Of a DNA stretch of 64,000 nucleotides, positions 38,260 through 51,838 are shown piece after piece; positions within the stretch are counted from its first letter, which is position 1, and each line of letters begins with the position of its first letter. A program made the position numbers and the translations under genes. The notes beneath the pieces are model-generated. The model was not told where the DNA came from and searched no databases. It saw nothing but the letters and a program-made list of their open reading frames with translations. The stretch comes from Flaccisagitta enflata (taxonomy: Eukaryota; Chaetognatha; Sagittoidea; Aphragmophora): the NCBI GenBank assembly GCA_965153355.1, contig OZ231126.1, positions 21,204,001 to 21,268,000 of the forward strand, given 5' to 3'.

Positions 38260-39170
38260 TTAATAATGGCAAAGCCTATAATACTTTTCACAGCTTACGA
38301 GCACACTTTGTTGCTTAGCGACTTCGCCACTGTCCCTTACAATAAATGTGCACTGAAGACATCAAGGAGAAAAGAAAGAGAGAAAGATATAGAAAAGAAA
38401 GGAAAGAAGAAAACAGAGATATTTTTGTCTTTCGGCTGGAAATTCTGAGGTCATGCGAGTCTTTGATCAGCCTTCACCTCGCGACTAGCGCAGCGTGAAG
38501 CAATTTTTTATGCGGTTTTCCCCTTCTACATAAAAAGCAATTTCTCGCGGTTTTTTTCCTCCTTCACTCTTATCCCTTCACATACTAGTACAAACAGTGG
38601 TTAACTTATATCTACTGCGCTTGTTCACACAGCTTTCTAGTCGGCCTTGTTCGTGATATTTCCCCTTGTCTGCATGGGAGGTACCAAACTTTCGTGTCAA
38701 ACTTATTAGACTCTCATGTAAACTAAATCAATTTGATTTTCAATTATTTTTATACCATTAGATTCTAGAAATGCCTCACGGCTCACGTTGTCACATAAAA
38801 AATTTTGAAATGCAAATGACGGACAGTCGATAATACGAAGCAGCAGAATTTTATGCATAGATTTTTTTTTTATTGAGATCTTAAAATCCTGTCAAGAATA
38901 CGTGCTCATCAAGAATCAGCATTATTCTTTTTTTTTTTTATTGTTTATTGTAGTTTAAAGACCGGCATCGAGAACCACGGTTATCGCCTTTTATTTATTT
39001 TTTTTTATTTACACGTAATTTCTGTTTTCTTTAGTTCGTGTAATTAAATCTAAATACGAGGATCGTAATTGCCTGAAATGGTCGATTTTACAGGCGAGAA
39101 AAAGAGGAAAACACTAAAGAAAGACCCTTCGCTCGTTTTATGAGTCCTAAAAAGAGTGGCTGGGAGAAAA
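38260..39170. other. No gene seen
   Basis: A/T-rich single-copy DNA with T-runs near 38930 and 39000. Confidence 0.4.
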
Positions 39171-39175
39171 AAGGA

Positions 39176-39213
39176 AGAAGAAGAAGAAGAAGAAGAAGAA
39201 TAAGAGGAAGAAG

Positions 39214-39245
<32 letters not shown>

Positions 39246-39475
39246 GAAGGAGACGAAGAAGAAGAAGAAGAAGAAGGAGAAGGAGAAGAAGAAGAAGAAG
39301 AAGAAGAAGAAGAAGAAGAAGAAGAAGAAGAAGAAGAAGAAGAAGAAGAAGAAGAAGAAGAAGAAGAAGAAGAAGAAGAAGAAGAAGAAGAAGAAGAAGA
39401 AGAAGAAGAAGAAGAAGAAGAAGAAGAAGAAGAAGAAGAAGAAGAAGAAGAAGAAGAAGAAGAAGAAGAAAGAAA
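39176..39475. repeat. (GAA)n microsatellite
   Basis: About 95 GAA triplets with a few GGA/GTA/CGA changes. Poly-Arg, poly-Ser and poly-Phe frames are repeat translations. Confidence 0.98.
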
Positions 39476-39559
39476 ATGGAAAAAGAAAGAGAAAATAGAA
39501 GGGGAAGACCAAAAGGAAGGAGAAGACGAGGAAGAAGAAAGGGGCAACAGGGAAACGAC

Positions 39560-40400
39560 GGAACAAGATATAAGATTAAGACAAAGTTTTCTTCTCTCTT
39601 TTAATCTTTTTCCTTCGATTTTATAGATCCGTAAAAGTTTTTAATGAGCTTCCTTAATTGACCGTAATCATAGCCTTTTTTCGAGGTGGTCGTAATAAAT
39701 TTCTCTGTTTTTTTTTTTTTTTGTCTGAATTCGATTTTTGGTGGGAGGATTACCCATCCAGGATCAAAAGACTTCAAATCATTTCATTAAATCAAACGAT
39801 CGTGTTTGAGCCATGTTAAGAGGAACAGAATAGGTCAAATTATAAATACCAAGGATTTTTTTTTGAGACCCATAACACCACATACCAAAGAGTTTGGTTG
39901 GACAGGGACAGTAATTGGGATGGAGTTGTAATTCATTTGGGTTAACAGCAGAGAAAACGGTGTGAAAAAAAAGCAAAAATGCGTGATGGAGCCGACGAAG
40001 TTGAAAGCCCAACATCAAACGTTTTAAAGAATAAATGTCCCCAATTGAGACTTTCAAAAGATTTTCTGATACAGGATTTAATCTTGAAAAAAAAAGAAAG
40101 GATTGTTCTGATACCTTTTCTCCACCCAGTAACATCCGTGTCAATCATATTTACTTTCAAGTTTTTTTTCTTCCTTTCCATTTCCATGTTCAATCAAAGA
40201 ACGACAATTCTTTTTTTAGTTCAAAAGAAAGAAAAGGAAATGTTTTTGTCCTCCGCCTTTTTCAGCCACCTTCTCCCCACGAAACTTACTAATGATGTTT
40301 TTCATTAATGAACGACAAATCCTTTTCTTGTCTTTTCTTGTCTTTGTCGCGTCTTCGTCATTTGTCTCCCGAGGGGAGGCAAGAAATATTGAAAACGGAG
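39560..40400. other. No gene seen
   Basis: A/T-rich single-copy DNA; short frames here have no recognisable domain. Confidence 0.4.
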
Positions 40401-40554
40401 ACACATACACACACAGAAAACGAGGAGGAGGAAGAGAGAGATGAAGGAAAAGGGAGAAGAAGAAGAAGGTGGAGGGAGAAGAAATGTGGAAAAAAGTAGA
40501 GGCAGAGAATAAGGAGGAGATGAGAAGTTAGGATATTTAGAACAGGGGGGAAAA

Positions 40555-41130
40555 AAGAAGAAAAAGAAGATGAAGATGAAGAAGAAGATGAAGATGGTTA
40601 AGAAGAAGAAGAATAGTTAAAGAAGAAGAAGAAGAAGAAGAAGAAAATGAAAAAGAAAAAAAAAAGAAAAGAAAAAGAAAAAGAAAAAGAAAAAGAAAGA
40701 AAGAAAAGAAAAATTAAAGGAAGAGAATAATAGAAAGAAGAAGAAGAAAGAGGAGAAGAAGATGAACAAGAAGAAGAAGACAAAGTTGAAGAAAAGAAAA
40801 GAAAAAGGAGAAGAAGAAGAAGAAGAAGGATTTCATCTTATCTGAAGAAACACCATAGCAAAAAAGAAAAGAAAAAGAAAAGAAAAAGAAAAAGAAAAAG
40901 AAAAAGAAAAGGAAGATGTAGAAGAAGAAGAAGAAGAAAAAGAAGAAGAAGAAGAAGAAGAAGAAGAAGAAGAAGAAGAAGAAGAAAAAGAAAAAGAAAA
41001 AGAAAAAGAAAAAGAAAAAGAAAAAGAAAAAGAAGAAGGAGAAGAAGAAGAAGAAGAAGAAGAAGAAGAAGAAGAAGAAGAAGAAGAAGAAGAAGAAGAA
41101 AAAGAAGAAGAATAAGAAGAAGAGGAAAGA
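40555..41130. repeat. GAA / GAAAAA compound purine repeats
   Basis: Blocks of GAAGAA alternate with GAAAAA hexamers (40665-40695, 40865-40912, 40985-41030). Confidence 0.95.
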
Positions 41131-41139
41131 AAGAAAAAG

Positions 41140-41644
41140 AAAGGGTAAGAATGAAAGGGAGGAAAAAAAAGTTGGTAAGACAGAGACTAAGACGGCACCA
41201 GATCTTAATCAGCCAATCCTTGGAATTGAGACAATATTCAATAGATGAGAGATACTAGCAAGCCAGATAGAATAGATATGATGAGATGAAAAGGAAGAGA
41301 GAGAGAGAGAGAAATAAAGAGAGAAAAAAAGGAAGAAAAAAGAAAAAAAAGGAACAAAGGGAAAAAGATCATTGTCAGGAGTAAACAAAAAAATCTCGTG
41401 CATTGTTTTTCTGCTTTATGCAAGGCACGAATTCAATCAATTTGAATCAACGTTGGAGCTAGGAATTATTTAGCTTAGATTTACTGCCCGGAAAACTAGA
41501 TGAAATTAAAAAGAATCCAAGGGGAAACGTCTTGGAATTGCAGAGCAAGAGACACAAAAGTAACTGTTTCTAACAAAGATCAACAATTGCTCAGCGACTT
41601 ACGAATGACTCAATGAGTTACACAAATAATCAAGAAAAAAGAAA
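41140..41644. other. No gene seen
   Basis: A-rich single-copy sequence up to the boundary of duplication copy 2. Confidence 0.4.
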
Positions 41645-41790
41645 AGACGAATAGAGAGAGACAGAGAGAGAGGAAGGAAGAAGAGCTGAACAATTCTCAT
41701 TATTTATTGGATTTTGAGGCGGAAGGAAGAACAAAAAATAGAATTGAAAACCCTTTTTCCGCCAGGCACATGTCTGAAAAAAAAAAGAGT

Positions 41791-41843
<53 letters not shown>

Positions 41844-42126
41844 GGCAGATAAATGATGCAGGGTGCTGAGTTGGTGACTGATCTCATACGAGAGAGAATT
41901 GGGTAACAGGGTGTGGAGAAATAGAAAGTGTAAAGGACAAAAAAAACTGAAAAAAAAAGAGAGAAAAGATGAAAAGAGTAAATGACTATGAAGAAAAAAA
42001 AGCAAAAAGAGCAAAAAAGCAAAAAAGCAAGGAGAAAACGAAAAAAAGTGCCGACGCGTGCGCAAACAAATTAGAGACTCTTAATGTTTTCCAGACTTTT
42101 CCTTTCAAATAACGAGTCAGAAAAAA

Positions 42127-42181
<55 letters not shown>

Positions 42182-43024
42182 GGAAAAGCTATTGGCAAAA
42201 AAGCTGCAGTTCCATTTTCTCTCTCAAATGGTAAAACCAATTCCGATGGAATTGGAAAAAGAGAAAATGACAGCGAAAATAAAGTGAAAAAAAAAAAGAA
42301 CAAGATAAAAAAAAGAAAGAAAGAATGTTATCCAATGTGGTCAACATTTCCTTCTTTCTGTTTTTTTTTTTTCAAAACCATTCACACACGATGTAACTAT
42401 TTGTCTAAAAAGAGAAAATACTAATCCGTGAAATCTTTTATCGTGCCATTTTATGTCCCACAGGATTTATACCAACAATGACCATTACCAAAAATTGAAA
42501 AAGGAAATAGAGAGAAAGTGAGAGAGACAGACTAACTGCCAGGAGAAGAAAATGAGGGTGGGAAACTATTCACACTTTTAGAATTACAGAAACGAGGAAG
42601 GCGTAGAAAGAGCTTCAAAGAGACGCTTCTGCAATTCGGAAAATTACCACTTCTCCTTCGCCTCGGATCCTTGATTGCGTCTACTAGACACTGTCTAGTA
42701 GACAGTACCTAGGATGGTGAGCTTTTTCCCCTTGTCTGTACTGTCTTTTCGCCATTTCCGTTTTTGTCGCATACGTGTATTTTTTTTTGTTACTGATGTG
42801 ATTGTGAGAAGAAATGATTAAAAGAAGATATCCGTTGCCCACAAACAACGTGAGATCTTGATATCTTAATTGGGACATGTTAAAAAGAGACCATTCTTTT
42901 TCCAAGCGACTTCCAAGCAGCTTCTCCTCACAGTTTCAAATTCTCTTCCACTTTCTTTGCTTTGCTTTACTTTCTTGTCGTCGATGGTGACTCATCTTTT
43001 TTCACATCTTCCCTTTCCTTTTTG

Positions 43025-43052
43025 GTTGCGGACACGCAACTCTATAAGAGGT
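43025..43052 (-). mobile_element. Hairpin element end with GTTGCG stem
   Basis: GTTGCG-GACA-CGCAAC followed by TCTATAAGAGG and a (GTCC)n tract: the terminal hairpin of a further subfamily with a different stem sequence. The opposite end was not defined. Confidence 0.55.
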
Positions 43053-43875
43053 TTTGTCCGTCCGTCCGTCCGTTGGTCCGTTGGTCCGTTGGTTCGTCGG
43101 TCTATTCGTGAGCACGAGTCGAAAAATGGGAAAACGAGGGTTTTAGAAGCTTATTGTGTAAGTATCTGTGTTGGAAGGGGGGTTGGGTGGAGCGTTGGGT
43201 GTGGATGGGGGTTGGCTGCCCCTGCCCACCCGTCCGCAACGATATTGGGATCCCGCGTCACTTGTTCGATTACTGCTTCATTTACGTCCGGCAAACGTTT
43301 AAGATTATAATGATTTCAATGTTTTAAAAATGATTGTTAAGCTTATAAAAGGAAAATCGATTGGATGAGAAATGACTCGATTCAGAGGGGTTAGATTCAA
43401 ATTTTTGAATACATAAACATAAACACCTTTCCAAATTCAAAAACATTTAAACGTGACTCATGTCGATACTGTGTCACCAAAAAATAAAAACGCCGTTACA
43501 CTGTTAAAATTCTCTTCTCTTATTACATGAAACAAATGGTAGATTGCAAAGTTATAAATATCCCTCGTTTGCCTTCTTCTTATTGAAACCATTTCATTCA
43601 TTCCTTCCACGCCATTTGCCTCACTTTTTTCGCCCATCCTAAGACAATTCATCTTTCTCTTTCTCTTCTCCACAGACAATTCATCTTTCTCTTTCTCATA
43701 TCGTTGTCAATCCATCTTTCTTTTTCTCATTCAAGCAATGACCAACTCTCACCTTTTTCAGGGTCTCACTTTTCGTACTCTCTTTTTGGTCTCTGTCTCT
43801 GTCTCTATTTCAATCACTCTTTTTCTGTCCCTCTCAATCTCATGAACTTTCTCTGTCTCTGTCTATCTTTCTGTC

Positions 43876-43993
<118 letters not shown>

Positions 43994-44313
43994 CCTACTC
44001 AGTGTCTCACATTCTGAAGAGGCATTCCCAGCACGTCCTTTACCCTTGACCCTCTGGGCGTGCATGACAACTGCATTTTTCGTGTGCGCGTTTCAAACCC
44101 ACACAATTGCGAGTTGATGCTGATGTTGAACTTACCATCTTCATTCTCTGCATTTGCTAGGTTTTACATCTGCAATCACTTGAACAATAGTTAAAAAAGA
44201 GAAATGACCCTTCGATTCTTTGAACAACGCGAGTTCATTGTTAAAATGCCATCATCATTCTATTGACCCAAATCCGATATTCATGTTACTATTACTACCC
44301 TCAATCGCTTTTT

Positions 44314-44623
44314 AGATGCGTCCATCAAGAACTCATCGATATAAGAGGGTTTGTCCGTCCGTCCGTCTGTTGGTCCGTCCGTCCGTGCGTCCGTGCGTCC
44401 GTATGTCCGTCTGTTGCGCCTGTGCAAAAAACTCGTTTAACGGCTGTTTTTGGCCACGGTAAGATCCTATAACGAATCAAATGATAGACAATCATATTTT
44501 GAGAGCCTTCTCCACTACTTAGTCTTTGCATATGTTTATTTGTCCATCTGTCTCTCCATATGTGTCACATGCTCAATACATGCAGAGACACAGTCCGGAA
44601 GTATCGTTGCTCGGTCGGGCTTG
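44314..44623 (-). mobile_element. Family 3 element (copy 2)
   Basis: Ortholog of 26442-26738; the terminal hairpin has decayed (AGATGCGTCCATCAAGAAC then TCATCG). Confidence 0.65.
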
Positions 44624-44689
44624 TTTTTCTATCAGTCATGACGTCGGCGATATTGCTCATTTTGTCTGACTTTGTTTTGGTCTCTGCCT

Positions 44690-44902
<213 letters not shown>

Positions 44903-45645
44903 AACGTCGACCTTTGGGGGTTCAGAGGTCTTTCTGGTTCCATTTCTTGGCGATCTCAAGCTGAGGAAAATGGTTGATTGCGGTCTTAGGATTGACTCCC
45001 GAAAAAACTTCCCCATGACCCAAAATGGATCATGAGAAAAAAAAATGGGGGAACGAGAGGAAAAAAGATATAAGGGTAAAAAGCAACAAGGCCGGATACA
45101 TGGCTACCCCAATAGCGTGCGGGCGGGCGGGGGCAGTGATATTGGGCAACGAAAGGTGCCTGATGAAATACGCCGAATGTACCGGCAGTGGGCACGCTTT
45201 CTAATCAACAGCAGGTGAAGCCAAACTAATGCACTGTAACAAAAAAAAACGTGGATAACTAAACGTGGATAACTAAGGCATCAGTCCGGCCTGTATGAAG
45301 GAGAAGGGAGCGTCGAGCGAGGGGCCTTCGACATCATACTTGATGGTTCCTAACACTGTTAGTAACAGTTGCGTCGGCAAATGCATGACATGACATGATT
45401 TTAACCTGATTCAAATGAAAAGATCAATGATAATTGTTTCGTGATCCATAATTTGTAGCTAAAAAAATGATCTTACTTTGTTGCATCATCGTCTTACTCT
45501 TTCATATCATACATGCGTTTCGTAAAGTAACTCTCTGGTAAAGAAAGGCAGAAAAAAAAAGGAAGATGAAAAAAAAGAAAGAAACCATCTGGACAGAAAC
45601 ACTATGTCTGAGTTAATTTGAATGTTTACATTTCTCATTTTCAAA

Positions 45646-45838
45646 CAAGGCCGGATACACGGCTACCCCATTCGCTTGCGGGTGGGCAGGGGCTGTAATT
45701 GAGGTCACCAGATCATTTGGGCAGGAGCAGTGGGGCCAAAAACCACAAAAACCCCAAAAAAGTAAAGTGTGACGGATGGGCGGGCCGACCGACGGACGGA
45801 CCGACACAGCGGGTTGTAGAGTCGCGTAGCACGCGACT
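45646..45838 (+). mobile_element. Family 1 element (copy 2)
   Basis: Ortholog of 28325-28517 with private changes (CCCCATTCGCTTGCGG). Confidence 0.8.
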
Positions 45839-46046
45839 TCAAATTGTGTCCCTGAAATAAAGATCTAGGCGGAGATACGAGATCTGCAATCATCAGTAAA
45901 ACCTTTTTGTCAATATCAGCAAGCCAATAACCTTTGAATGTAAAGTTTCCTAATAAGATTAAGACTTCTAGAAAAAACGTACAGTGCTTTTTCCAGATGA
46001 GCAAAACAGAAAGAAGTCAAGAGAGATAGTGAGAAAGAAAGAAAAA

Positions 46047-46057
46047 AGAAAGAATGA

Positions 46058-46103
<46 letters not shown>
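46047..46103. repeat. (GAAA)n microsatellite (copy 2)
   Basis: About 13 units; shorter and simpler than in copies 1 and 3. Confidence 0.93.
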
Positions 46104-46105
<2 letters not shown>

Positions 46106-46298
46106 GAACAGAAATAAAGAAAAAGAAAGATAGAAAGAAAGCTCCGAGTTCTTCTCGTTCTCGCCTTCTCCATCATTATCAACGATTTGTATTCAAGGAT
46201 TTCTCGACCCTCCTTTCTTTTCCATAGCTTCTTCATTCTATCATGGTTCCAAATATCGTCCACATCGTCGTCCTCCGCGTCAAATATTCGACTTTGAA

Positions 46299-46665
<367 letters not shown>

Positions 46666-46879
46666 TATTGTTGTCCAAACAAATATTCTTTTAAACAACC
46701 TTCTCAAGCGGTCTACAGTGATTTGGGTTCCCTTTTTTTCCTACTCGTTTTGGGTGAGTTTGTGAGTGACTTTGATGGCTCACTAAGCAAATCTGACTGT
46801 CTGGTGATCATAAAGCAAATGTGGGCCTCATAAAAACTCCCTCTGACGACTTCATAAATGACAAAAGAGGAAAAAAAGA

Positions 46880-47450
46880 GAAGAAAAGATGGCTGGTCAA
46901 GAAGGAAGGGAAAGGGAAAAAATTGACCACGTCGGGGTGGGGGTGAAGGAAGGGAGATAAAGAAAGAAAGGGGAGGGGAAGAACTGACTATGTCAGGGTG
47001 GGAATGAAGGAAGGAAGATAAAGGAAGAAATGAAACGATGGCTGGTTAAAAAGGAAGGGAAGGGGAAAAATTGACCACGTTGAGTTGGGGATGAAAAAGG
47101 GAGATACAGGAAGAGATGAAAAGATGGATGGTCAGGCAAGAAGGGGAGGAAGGAAGGGGAAAAATTGACCACGTCGGGGTGGGGGTAAAGGAAGTGAGAT
47201 AGCTGAAGAGGAGAAAGATGGCTAGTCAAGAAGGAAGGGAAGGAAGGAAGGGGAAAAATTGACCACGTCATGGTAGGGGTAAAGGAAGTGAGATAGCGGA
47301 AGAAGAGAAAGATGGCTAGTCAAGAAGGAAGGGAAGGAAGGAAGGGGAAAAATTGACCACGTCATGGTGGGGGTAAAGGAAGTGAGATAGCGGAAGAAGA
47401 GAAAGATAGCTAGTCAAGAAGGAAGGGAAGGGGAAAGATTGACTATGTCG
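46880..47450. repeat. About 85-bp minisatellite (copy 2)
   Basis: Same family as 29500-30060, with a different order of unit variants (TCATGGTAGGGG units amplified). Confidence 0.85.
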
Positions 47451-48208
47451 GGATGGGGAAAAAGGAGGGGGAGAGATCGATGATATCGGCGCAGTTGCGG
47501 GGAGAAATTTTTTTCTTTCAAGAGGTCATAAACGAAATAGTTTAAGGAGGGGTAAGAAATTCATCGAGTATGTTCGAAAAAGTTGAAGAAAGATTTACAC
47601 AACCTTTGAGAAGCGGGGAGGGGGGGGGTACTGTTGGTCAAAGGATGATAATGAATGCTTTCAACGTGTGGAAGCAGAACATCTAAGAAAAAAAGTGAAT
47701 ACACGCTTGTCCATATAACATAAATGGACGAATGTAAAAATAAAAAAAGCCCAATAAACCAAACAATGCCCATAAGCGCAACAGTCGCATAATCCGTATG
47801 ATAAGCTTGACAGCGTGATAAGTATGCTTGGCTTGACAGCTGCACACTTCAAACGACTTGAATTGCGTGCTAGACATTAAACTATCGATGTTAAAGACAG
47901 AGGGATGGCCCGCCTGACGGACCAGGCGACCTAGTAACATGCTCATTCACGTACACGCAAACAAATAGAATGGAACAGCGTGGACAAAGAAAGGGAGCCA
48001 ACAAAGACTTGAGGCGCAAAAAAGTAAAGGAGCCAAAAAAGTCTCTAAGAGTAGAGGAGTGCAAAAAAAGAGATGGAGCCAAAAACTCTCTCTCTCTCCG
48101 ATGCACACGTAAAAAGGTCGGTAAACGATTTGGAGGGAAAAAGAGGTGAAGAACTTTGATGAAATGAATAGAAATGACTGGAAAAGAGGTGGGTAACAAA
48201 AGAGGTTA

Positions 48209-48530
<322 letters not shown>

Positions 48531-49090
48531 AAAAGATGGAAAAAGAGGGAAAATTATTTGGAGATGGGATAGGAGAGAAAAGAAAGAGTACAACTTGGAC
48601 AGGGTTGAAGGCAAGTAGTAGGCAAGGAGGACGAAGATCACAACGAGGACAACAACAAGGACAACAACGAGGACAACAACGAGGACGAGGACGTCACCGA
48701 GTTTGAGGAAGAGGGCGAAGCCATTGGTATGCATGTTCATGTCTATGAAGTCCCGGGCACTGCCTTCCAAACGAGAAATGACTTTGAAAAAAAAAATGGA
48801 GGCGAGAAAAAAAAAACACGAAAAAAAATGGAGAGGAAATGAGAAATTTTGTAAGGTGAGTCTGGAAGCTGAAGGAAATGAAATCGGATAATTTTTTCTT
48901 CTTTATTTCGGTTAGATTTTTGGATTATAATGCAATTCTCTGATTTTGACTTGGAGAAGAGAGACAGAGAAAAAAAAAAGAAAAAAAAAAAAAACCCGAA
49001 ATATTACCTGCGAAATCGTTATGATGACGTTGTATGATCTTTATATGAAGATAGTATTTTTTTTATATTGATCTTGATATTGTAAGTTAA

Positions 49091-49617
49091 CAAGTCATCC
49101 AAGGATTGCATATGGTCAGCGGTACACGATGCCCTGCTTGGAGTGATCAACTGAAGAGATGGAGTGAGAGCAGGGCAGCGGCCCCAAAGGGCCAATGTCC
49201 TGTAGGACACAGGGGTGAATTTCCTTACGTCCTGAGAAGGCATATTTCAGGCCTTAAAGGTAATTTTCAATGATATTTAATGGGAGCTATGTATTTTCTA
49301 CAATTTATTGTCAATTTTCTATGTTATTCAATGGGAATTTCATTTTTTTGTCAATTTTCTATGTTATTCGATGAAAAATGTGCATTTTTCTATTGTTTGT
49401 AAATTTTCCATGTTATTCAATGGGAAGTTTGCAAGTTGTAATGGGAAGTTTGCATTTTGTTATTTTCCCATGTTATTCAATAGAAATTTGAGAATTGAGA
49501 AGGTTCAGGGGGGACGGATGGACGGACGAACGGACGTACAGACGGATGGATGGACGGACATAAGGAAATTCACCCCTGTGTCCTACAGGACTTCGGCCCT
49601 TTGGGGCCGCTGCCCAA
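49091..49617 (+). mobile_element. Family 2 element, AT-rich interior (copy 2); empty in copy 1
   Basis: 5' end CAAGTC-ATCC-AA-GGAT; 3' foldback GGGCAGCGGCCCCAAAGGGC (49173) with its complement ending at 49615. The interior has repeated TTTTCTATGTTATTCAATGG motifs. Copy 1 at 31687-31700 reads GTT, five A, GATAAATG without it; here two A precede and five A follow. Confidence 0.85.
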
Positions 49618-49845
49618 AAAGGTAAATGATATGATTGATATGACTGAGAATTCCAAAGAAAATACAAGCTATAGAGGGGTAGTTTGAATGCAATTGTTAA
49701 CATCATGAAGAATTGGGAATGCAGAAGCCTATCTTATTTTCACTTGGCAAGAGAAATTCTTTTCTGGAGTCTTGAAAACAACAACAATTCTGTGGATTGA
49801 AATCGATGAATTATGAATATTTAGCGGCTCTTTGTTATCCAAAGA

Positions 49846-50037
<192 letters not shown>

Positions 50038-50305
50038 AGGCGGAAAAGAGGAAGAGGGAAAGAAGGATAAGAGAGGAAAGATGCGGAGACATTCTTCATG
50101 AATTTCCAGACGGGGTTGACACTTATTCGCGCGAGCGGCCAAACTGATGATACGATACCATTTCGAAAAACAAAAACATCACCAATTCAATGCCTCTCTC
50201 TCTCTCTTCTTCTTCTTCTTCTCTTTTGGGCAGCGGCCCCGAAGGGGACAAAGTCCTGTAGCACACAAGGGACTTTCGTTTGTTTGTACGTTTGTCTGTT
50301 TGTTC

Positions 50306-51664
50306 GAGATATTCCGTGGCGTTCCTTTATAACGTATTAAACCGTCAAAAATCGTTTCAAAAATGAAAAAAAGTGGATTATTGTAACAAAAATTATGAAT
50401 TTTTGTCACAAAAATGCTTAAAAAAGCCGTTTTGAAACGGGCGTTCTTATGCAGTTTTAAAACGATCTTATATTGTCGTTTCAAAACCACAAGTATGCGC
50501 AACTTTTGAAACTAATTTTGAAGCATAGTTGCCGTTTCAGAACTTGCAATTCTAAAGTTTTAAAACCATGAAATTTTTGCGTTTCAAAACGCTTGAAAAC
50601 AGCGCTAAAGTTACAGTCAGCAAGGGAGAAAATCTATATATCTTTGTATTCTTATCACCATTTTTACCGTTTTGAAAACGCAAAAAATTGAAGTATTGAA
50701 ACTAAGAAAAAATGCGTTTAAAGATTTAAACATGGTTATATGCTAGGTGGAACAATTTCCCTAACTTTACCCAAACTGAAATAAATGGAAGAGGGCCCCG
50801 TTAGCCCTCACTGACTGGCTAATATGCGCGCCACTCTTGGTTTTCCATAAAACGGAATCTGAAAGACATCCTTTTGGACAGCGGCCCCAAAGGTTGATGA
50901 CCTATGCTTTCATACATATGGGGAATTTTCTCCTCCTCCTTCTTCTCCTTCGTATCCCCCTTCCCCCAACCTCAAGGCCCATATCCCAGCCTTGAGGCTT
51001 TTATCCCAGCCTCGAGGCCCAAATCCCAGACGTGAGGCCCAAATTCGATGGACGGACAAAGCAGGGTGTAGAGTTGTGTAGCACGCGACTAAAAATGGGG
51101 TGAAACACTATGTGTTGCCATCAAATGCTTGCCGTCCTATTGTTGTTGAATTGTGACTCCATGTCACTTGTATTTTATGTAAATTTGCTAATGTGTAATG
51201 TTTTACTACTTTGAAGGACGTTACAAAAAGCTTATTTTTTACAGTTTTGAAACTGCAAAAAATTGAAGTTTTGAAACTGCAAAAAATTGAATTTATGAAA
51301 CGTTTTTACAAGCAACTTTTTGACAGTTTCAAAACTGCAAAAAAATTGCTTATGGGTACGGCGATTTCATATTTCATAATTTCACTGACACTGCCACTGC
51401 CACTGCCACTGGCTAGAGGTGAGAAAGAAATGTTATTTCAGTCATGTTTTCAAAAGCCCTTTTTATGCAGTTTTGATACTCCCCAAAAACGCGGTTTCAA
51501 AAGGCAGCACTATGCCTGCGTTTTGAAACCTAGATAACCTCAAAGGACGTTGTTGTATGCATAAATGATTTTGGACGTTTTGAAACTGCTGCATACTAGG
51601 AGTTTTGATACGTCGTTCCCCTATTTGGGACGATAATGCCATAATAACGCCAACGGAATAACTG
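50306..51664. mobile_element. Non-autonomous hAT-like element with mini-palindrome array (copy 2)
   Basis: 1359 bp flanked by GTTTGTTC on both sides (50298-50305, 51665-51672), an 8-bp duplication as in hAT elements. The left end is GAGATATTCCGTGGCG. The right end complemented is CAGTTATTCCGTTGGCG. Copy 1 lacks it (near 32473). The interior holds about 14 NNGTTT-TG/CA-AAACNN mini-palindromes and no transposase frame. Confidence 0.85.
50875..51096. mobile_element. Chimeric hairpin element nested in the hAT-like element
   Basis: Starts like family 2 (CAGCGGCCCCAAAGG) and ends like family 1 (GTGTAGAGTTGTGTAGCACG then CGACTAAAAA). CCTCGAGGCCCAAATCCCAG-type tandem units lie between. Confidence 0.6.
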
Positions 51665-51838
51665 GTTTGTTCTTCCCCCCAGCCCTCTCAGGCCCAAAAT
51701 CTGCCCTCTTAGGCCTAAAATCTGCCTTCTTAGGGCCTGAAATCTGCCCTTTCAGGCCTTGAATCTACCCTCTCAGGCCTAAAATTTATCCTGAAACTTG
51801 TAATCTCAAGCCTTGAATTTGCCTTCTCAGCCCTTTTA

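Larger units (their letters stand above)
50228..51838 (-). mobile_element. Family 2 element interrupted by hAT-like insertion and truncated (copy 2)
   Basis: GGGCAGCGGCCCCGAAGGGG starts at 50228. The left arm resumes at 51673 after the insertion. It stops at 51838, at the copy 2 boundary, before the right arm. Confidence 0.75.
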
